From NCBI GenBank assembly GCA_964577305.1, contig CAZNYS010000098.1, positions 1-9,041 on the forward strand: a stretch of 9,041 bases of DNA, read 5' to 3'. Positions 5,269 to 9,041 of the stretch are shown here, one piece after another. This DNA comes from UBA9300 sp964577305. Its GTDB lineage: Bacteria; Bacteroidota; Bacteroidia; Bacteroidales; VadinHA17. The position numbers were made by a program, and so were the translations under genes. The notes beneath the pieces were generated by a model. That model worked only from the letters and a program-made list of their open reading frames with translations, was not told the origin of the DNA and ran no database searches. Numbering within the stretch: position 1 is the stretch's first letter; every line of letters begins with the position of its first letter.

Positions 5269-8032
5269 AATTGCCCAGTTTGAAGTTATAGGTAACTGTA
5301 AATATCGGGACTCCGTAGATTGATTGCTTGTATCCTTTTATCATACCTTCCTGATTCTTGAAATATATCGAATATGCATTCTTCCTTCCTGTGAGATTAT
5401 ACACAGAGAAGGACCATGATCCATGTATTAATTTATCCCTTTTCAGGTTACCCTCAATATTGACCGAAGCATCTACCCTGAAGTAATCGGGGATCCTGTA
5501 CTCATTTCTTAGTGAATAGTTGACAACCTGTACATCGGAGATATTGAACATACCTGTAGGATATGTAATTGGTCTGCCTGAACTGTAAACAATATTCGAT
5601 GCCAGGCTAATCCTGCGAGATATGCTTATATTACCCACAAAATTGAATGAATGAGGTTTATCATAGTTAGCGGGATAAGTCAGACCATTATTGATCTTTT
5701 TCCATTCCTCTATCCCGTCAACAGTGATTAATGACCTTGACCAGGTATAACTTATCCAGCCCGTAAACCGGCCTGCATTCCTCCTTATCATCAGTTCAAG
5801 ACCATAGGCATTATTCTTCCCCTGCAGAATAAGTGTTTCAAAATCAGAACTGCTGGTAAGGTCAGCGCCATCTTTATATTCAACAATATTTTTCCCTTTC
5901 TTATAATATATTTCGGCGGATGTTTCAATTGCTGCATTGTTTAAGTCCTTATAAATCCCCAAACTTAACTGGTCTGACACCGGAGGAATTATATACGGAT
6001 CAGTTAGCTTCCACCTGTCTGTTGGAGCCACAGAAACAGTATTTGAAAGCATGAAGAGATACTGGCGCATCCTGTTATAACTGAATTTTACCGACAGGTC
6101 TGATAAAATCTCGTAATTAAGCGATAGCCGATACTCCGGACCTGAGTACCAATTAATGAATTCACCGGTTCTATAGGTAAGGGTATCAGTTATATTTTCT
6201 TTTTCGTACGGGAGATTATCCCTGTACTGGTATATTTCATTAGGTCCCAAGTAGTTATAAAAACTATATCTCAGTCCGCCGTAAACAGTAAGTTTATCAG
6301 TAAGTGAATATTCGTCAAAAGCATAAATGGCATATTCAAGCCCGTTCTCCTTTCCGAAATCATTTGGCTCCAGTAATGATTCAGGTCCGTATGGATCGTA
6401 ACTTCCCTGATCAAGGTTATGAAGTATTCCGTTCAGGCCAAAACCTATCCTGTGATTTAGCCATGGAAAACCGGAGAAGTTAAGTTTCAGTTCCTGTGAC
6501 CGTACTTCAAAGCGATGCTTATAAGCTTCTGAAGGTTGCTCCTTACTGGTGTGATAATTAGTATAATCACTCATTACAGCTGCCACTTTCATTTTCCACT
6601 TATCTCTCAGGTTCTTATCATAAACAATTGAAAAGCCTGTATTCTGGTATATATAATCGTTTGTTTGGGCAAGGGTAAACCGGTCTTTACTGTGATAACC
6701 GAACAACTGCCATGATGAATTATTTGCATTTACCAGATGGACAGATCCCATCATATCATAGAACGATGCATTACTGCTACTGATATCAGGATCGTTAATG
6801 CGTTTAAGCATCCAGTCGGAATATGTAGATCTGGCTCCCAGGATTACCGATACCTTATCCTTTATAACTGGCGTTTCAAAAAGTATGGATCCCGTAACCG
6901 GGCTGATTCCGCCACGTGCTCCAAACTTTTTCTTGTTACCCTTGCGTGTAGATACTTCGAAAACTGAAGCGAGGCGGCCACCAAATTCAACCGGGAAATT
7001 ACTCTTATACAGATTAAAATCGCTTACCATGTCGGGGTTAAAGGCTGAGAAAAATCCAAAAAGGTGACCTGTATTGAAAACCGGCACCTCGTTTATCAGG
7101 AACAGGTTCTGATCAGATGATGATCCTCTTACATTGAATCCCGCCGAACCTTCACCCACGGTTTGTACACCGGGCATCATATTGGCTATTTTAAGTATAT
7201 CCCTTTCACCCAGTACAACAGGGATGCTTTTTATCTGCTTCATCTCTATCTTCTGGAATCCCATCTGCATACCCTGTACATTATCATATTTTCCTGACCT
7301 GACAACTACTTCTTGAATATCTATAAGCTTTTCTGTCATTTCTATATTAAGTACCCCTGAACCGTTCATGTTAACCAGATAGGTTTCAGGTTCCATACCC
7401 ATGCATGATATATTGAGGTTAAAGTTTGAACCTGTTTCAATTGACAGGGAATACTCTCCACTGGCATTGGATATTACTCCTTTGTTGGTACCTTCCACAA
7501 CCACCGAGGCTCCTGCAACAGGTTCGCCGCTGGTGATTGAAGTGATCCTGCCTTTAAGAACACTGATAATGGAATTGTCATTATTATGTCCGTTGCCTAT
7601 TGTAACCTTCTTAATCGCCTGTTCATATGTAACATTACTGAAATACTGTTCAGCTATTGACTTTTCTATGCTGTCTGCTTCTGTAAAGGATGCGTCAGGA
7701 GAAGGAATAATAGTATTGTTGATCTCATCACTCCCTGTAAGAAAAAACTGGTGTTTCCCCATTTGAGTGAAGTAAACAGACTCCGGCAACAGAACCTCTT
7801 CCAGGACAGATGTTATGGAAAGGGAATCTCCCTGAGTGTTTATTTTTATATTGCTGATCCATTCCGGCTTATAATAAATAAAGATTCCATAGTCCCTTTT
7901 CATTATACCCGCAAACTCATCAAAAGGCATATTAATGAAGTTTCCCCGTATTATTACCTGGCTGCTATCCTGTGCTGAGAGGCTACAAATAATAAGTAGT
8001 GACAGCATCATGGAGCTAATATTCTTTTTCAT
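5255..8032 (-). CDS. TonB-dependent outer-membrane receptor with STN-like and carboxypeptidase-regulatory-like domains
   Basis: This 925-residue protein is a full-length TonB-dependent receptor, which imports a ligand across the outer membrane using energy from TonB-ExbBD. In order it shows a signal peptide (1-20, SLSA|QD), an STN-like domain (about 28-98), a linker, a carboxypeptidase-regulatory-like beta sandwich (about 157-235, with GEPVAGASVVVEGT), a TonB-box-like EVVV at 241-244, a plug (about 255-365, with FNVRGSSSDQN, then FPVEFGGRLASVFEV), and a 22-strand-type barrel to the C-terminus. The end (GVPIFTVTYNFKLG) matches the usual terminal strand, followed by a short tail. STN domains in such receptors usually signal to a FecR-type anti-sigma factor, but none is encoded in the window. 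The start is fixed by the ATGA overlap with the gene before it, and the 3' end overlaps the DUF4249 gene by 14 bases. The ligand cannot be read from the sequence. Family assignment is secure. Confidence 0.95.
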   Translation of the reverse strand: MKKNISSMMLSLLIICSLSAQDSSQVIIRGNFINMPFDEFAGIMKRDYGIFIYYKPEWISNIKINTQGDSLSITSVLEEVLLPESVYFTQMGKHQFFLTGSDEINNTIIPSPDASFTEADSIEKSIAEQYFSNVTYEQAIKKVTIGNGHNNDNSIISVLKGRITSITSGEPVAGASVVVEGTNKGVISNASGEYSLSIETGSNFNLNISCMGMEPETYLVNMNGSGVLNIEMTEKLIDIQEVVVRSGKYDNVQGMQMGFQKIEMKQIKSIPVVLGERDILKIANMMPGVQTVGEGSAGFNVRGSSSDQNLFLINEVPVFNTGHLFGFFSAFNPDMVSDFNLYKSNFPVEFGGRLASVFEVSTRKGNKKKFGARGGISPVTGSILFETPVIKDKVSVILGARSTYSDWMLKRINDPDISSSNASFYDMMGSVHLVNANNSSWQLFGYHSKDRFTLAQTNDYIYQNTGFSIVYDKNLRDKWKMKVAAVMSDYTNYHTSKEQPSEAYKHRFEVRSQELKLNFSGFPWLNHRIGFGLNGILHNLDQGSYDPYGPESLLEPNDFGKENGLEYAIYAFDEYSLTDKLTVYGGLRYSFYNYLGPNEIYQYRDNLPYEKENITDTLTYRTGEFINWYSGPEYRLSLNYEILSDLSVKFSYNRMRQYLFMLSNTVSVAPTDRWKLTDPYIIPPVSDQLSLGIYKDLNNAAIETSAEIYYKKGKNIVEYKDGADLTSSSDFETLILQGKNNAYGLELMIRRNAGRFTGWISYTWSRSLITVDGIEEWKKINNGLTYPANYDKPHSFNFVGNISISRRISLASNIVYSSGRPITYPTGMFNISDVQVVNYSLRNEYRIPDYFRVDASVNIEGNLKRDKLIHGSWSFSVYNLTGRKNAYSIYFKNQEGMIKGYKQSIYGVPIFTVTYNFKLGNYASE

Positions 8033-8775
8033 TCCTTTTCACCTAAGAGTGTATTGCAGTAGTCAACAAACAGTGCCCTTTCATCCGTATTTTTCGTGCC
8101 CAGTATCAGTGCCTGCTGTGAAATATATTTTCTCAGCTCCTTCCTGTGATCAGGAAAAAGTTTAATAAGACTTCTTCTTCCCCTGAATTTAATTAGCTGG
8201 TCATCTATTCTCAGGTAGTTGTTATAATACTCCTTGTATTCAAAGTCATTTCCCCCTGAACTGACCATCCTCATTTCTTTTTTTCTGAGAAGGAGAAAAT
8301 CCACATGCCCGCTGCTTACCAGTTCGCAGAATAAGGGCTTATCTTCATTCCCGCTACCGGGAAATACTATAAACTGTTTGTTATCCAGTTTAAAAGATGA
8401 AATATTGCCAGTTTTAAGACTTACCTGTAATGAAGTATTGCTTAAGTTTAGAGTATTGAGGACAAGTTCATTACTTACGATATCATATTTAAGCAGGAGA
8501 TTTTCAAATACAATCCCGTCCATGATCACCTGTCCTTTTTTCCATTCTTCGTTTATGCAGAATGGATGACCATTTATGGAGCCGTAATGTGCTTCGTGGT
8601 AGAAAGTACCGCTTACCAGTCTCTGGTCAGCACCATAGTTCCTGTCCAGTTCTATACATATTTCATATGATGATATTGGAGTATCTGTTTCCTGTGAAAA
8701 TAATATGAGTGTACCAGGAAATATTGATACTAACAGTATAAGAAACGTAAAGATTTTAGTTTTCTTATAAGGCAA
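8029..8775 (-). CDS. Secreted protein of unknown function, first gene of the TonB-receptor operon
   Basis: The protein has 248 residues. An N-terminal signal peptide is visible: basic residues at 4-7 (KKTK), a hydrophobic stretch at about 8-27, and a likely cleavage near residue 28. The rest looks like a soluble, mostly beta-strand protein with alternating hydrophobic patterns at 82-170 and no membrane segment. It ends in a basic, probably helical segment at about 197-222 that includes the RRSLIKLF and RKELRKYI motifs. I have a general memory of unnamed Bacteroidota secreted proteins with a similar tail, but I cannot assign a function. The start is TTG, the only usual start codon after the in-frame stop at 8800-8802, and it sits at the end of a run of nine T (minus strand). 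An ATG 11 bases upstream is one base out of frame. The stop overlaps the receptor start as ATGA, so the two genes are probably translationally coupled. The role may be as an envelope accessory to that receptor (inference). Confidence 0.8.
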   Translation of the reverse strand: MPYKKTKIFTFLILLVSIFPGTLILFSQETDTPISSYEICIELDRNYGADQRLVSGTFYHEAHYGSINGHPFCINEEWKKGQVIMDGIVFENLLLKYDIVSNELVLNTLNLSNTSLQVSLKTGNISSFKLDNKQFIVFPGSGNEDKPLFCELVSSGHVDFLLLRKKEMRMVSSGGNDFEYKEYYNNYLRIDDQLIKFRGRRSLIKLFPDHRKELRKYISQQALILGTKNTDERALFVDYCNTLLGEKE

Positions 8776-9041
8776 AAAAAAATCATGTTTACATTGGCTC
8801 TAATGCAATTTTTCCAAATGAAGCTTAAAAATATAATTAAATATTATTCCTGAATATGATTTAAGTTTTATTAACGCTCATCCTGTTGTAAAGCATATTT
8901 AGAAGAGGATTTGCAGGTGAGAAGAAATAGTTTGCGTGGTTTAGAGGTTGAGGTGTTTAGATGTTAAATAAACTGTTGAATTGTTGAATTGTTGAATTGT
9001 TGAATTGTTGAATTGTTAAATTGTTGAATCGGGTAGATTAG
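8776..9041. other. Upstream region of the operon, no gene seen
   Basis: The AT-rich stretch 8776-8900 should hold the operon promoter on the minus strand. The closest match to the Bacteroidota -7 element TAnnTTTG is TTCATTTG near 8815-8822, which lacks the conserved A and has no TTTG at the right distance upstream, so I do not call a promoter. The right end is a tandem octamer array. Confidence 0.5.
8975..9030. repeat. Tandem array of seven 8-base units (GTTGAATT)
   Basis: Five exact GTTGAATT units (8975-9014) are followed by GTTAAATT (9015-9022) and GTTGAATC (9023-9030). The array lies about 200 bases upstream of the operon's first gene and runs almost to the window edge. The unit is not a multiple of three bases, and no gene spans it. 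Confidence 0.85.

Noticed and set aside
7401..7766. Plus-strand open frame of 121 residues
   Set aside because: It is the antisense shadow of the receptor's linker and carboxypeptidase-regulatory-like region, which is clearly coding on the minus strand.
8815..8822. Candidate Bacteroidota -7 promoter element upstream of the operon
   Set aside because: TTCATTTG misses the conserved A of TAnnTTTG, and no TTTG lies at the expected distance upstream.

Overview
The window looks like a Bacteroidota chromosome, most likely class Bacteroidia. The coding content is typical of that phylum: an STN/carboxypeptidase-regulatory TonB-dependent receptor, a DUF4249 lipoprotein, an MG2-type secreted protein and a SusC-type plug domain. 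Ribosome binding sites are not evident, and the intergenic DNA is AT-rich and full of short hairpin repeats. All five genes I can support lie on the minus strand, so transcription runs from high to low coordinates.

Region 8775-1774 is one tight operon of four genes, all with apparent export signals. In order they are a 248-residue secreted protein of unknown function, a 925-residue TonB-dependent receptor, a 389-residue DUF4249 lipoprotein and a 770-residue secreted protein with MG2-like, carboxypeptidase-regulatory-like and plug-like segments but no barrel. The first two overlap by 4 bases (ATGA), the second and third by 14 bases, and the last gap is 12 bases. This is probably one envelope assembly: the receptor is the outer-membrane channel, the DUF4249 lipoprotein a likely surface partner in a SusD-like position, and the two remaining proteins are accessories of unknown role. 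No sigma factor, anti-sigma factor, enzyme or inner-membrane transporter lies in the window, so the substrate cannot be named.

Region 1117-1773 is a gene-free spacer of palindromes and repeats. Region 373-1116 encodes a separate small secreted protein: a carboxypeptidase-regulatory-like domain followed by a SusC-type plug that stops where a barrel would begin. Region 1-372 is a second repeat-rich spacer. The two spacers on either side of the plug-only gene carry copies of the same composite repeat, all in plus orientation: a variable short hairpin, a conserved 36-base linker with a T-tract, then a larger imperfect hairpin. This is the least explained structure in the window.

Region 8776-9041, upstream of the operon, should hold its promoter, but I see no convincing Bacteroidota consensus match. 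It ends in a tandem array of an 8-base unit. I found no tRNA, rRNA, CRISPR array, transposase or phage gene.
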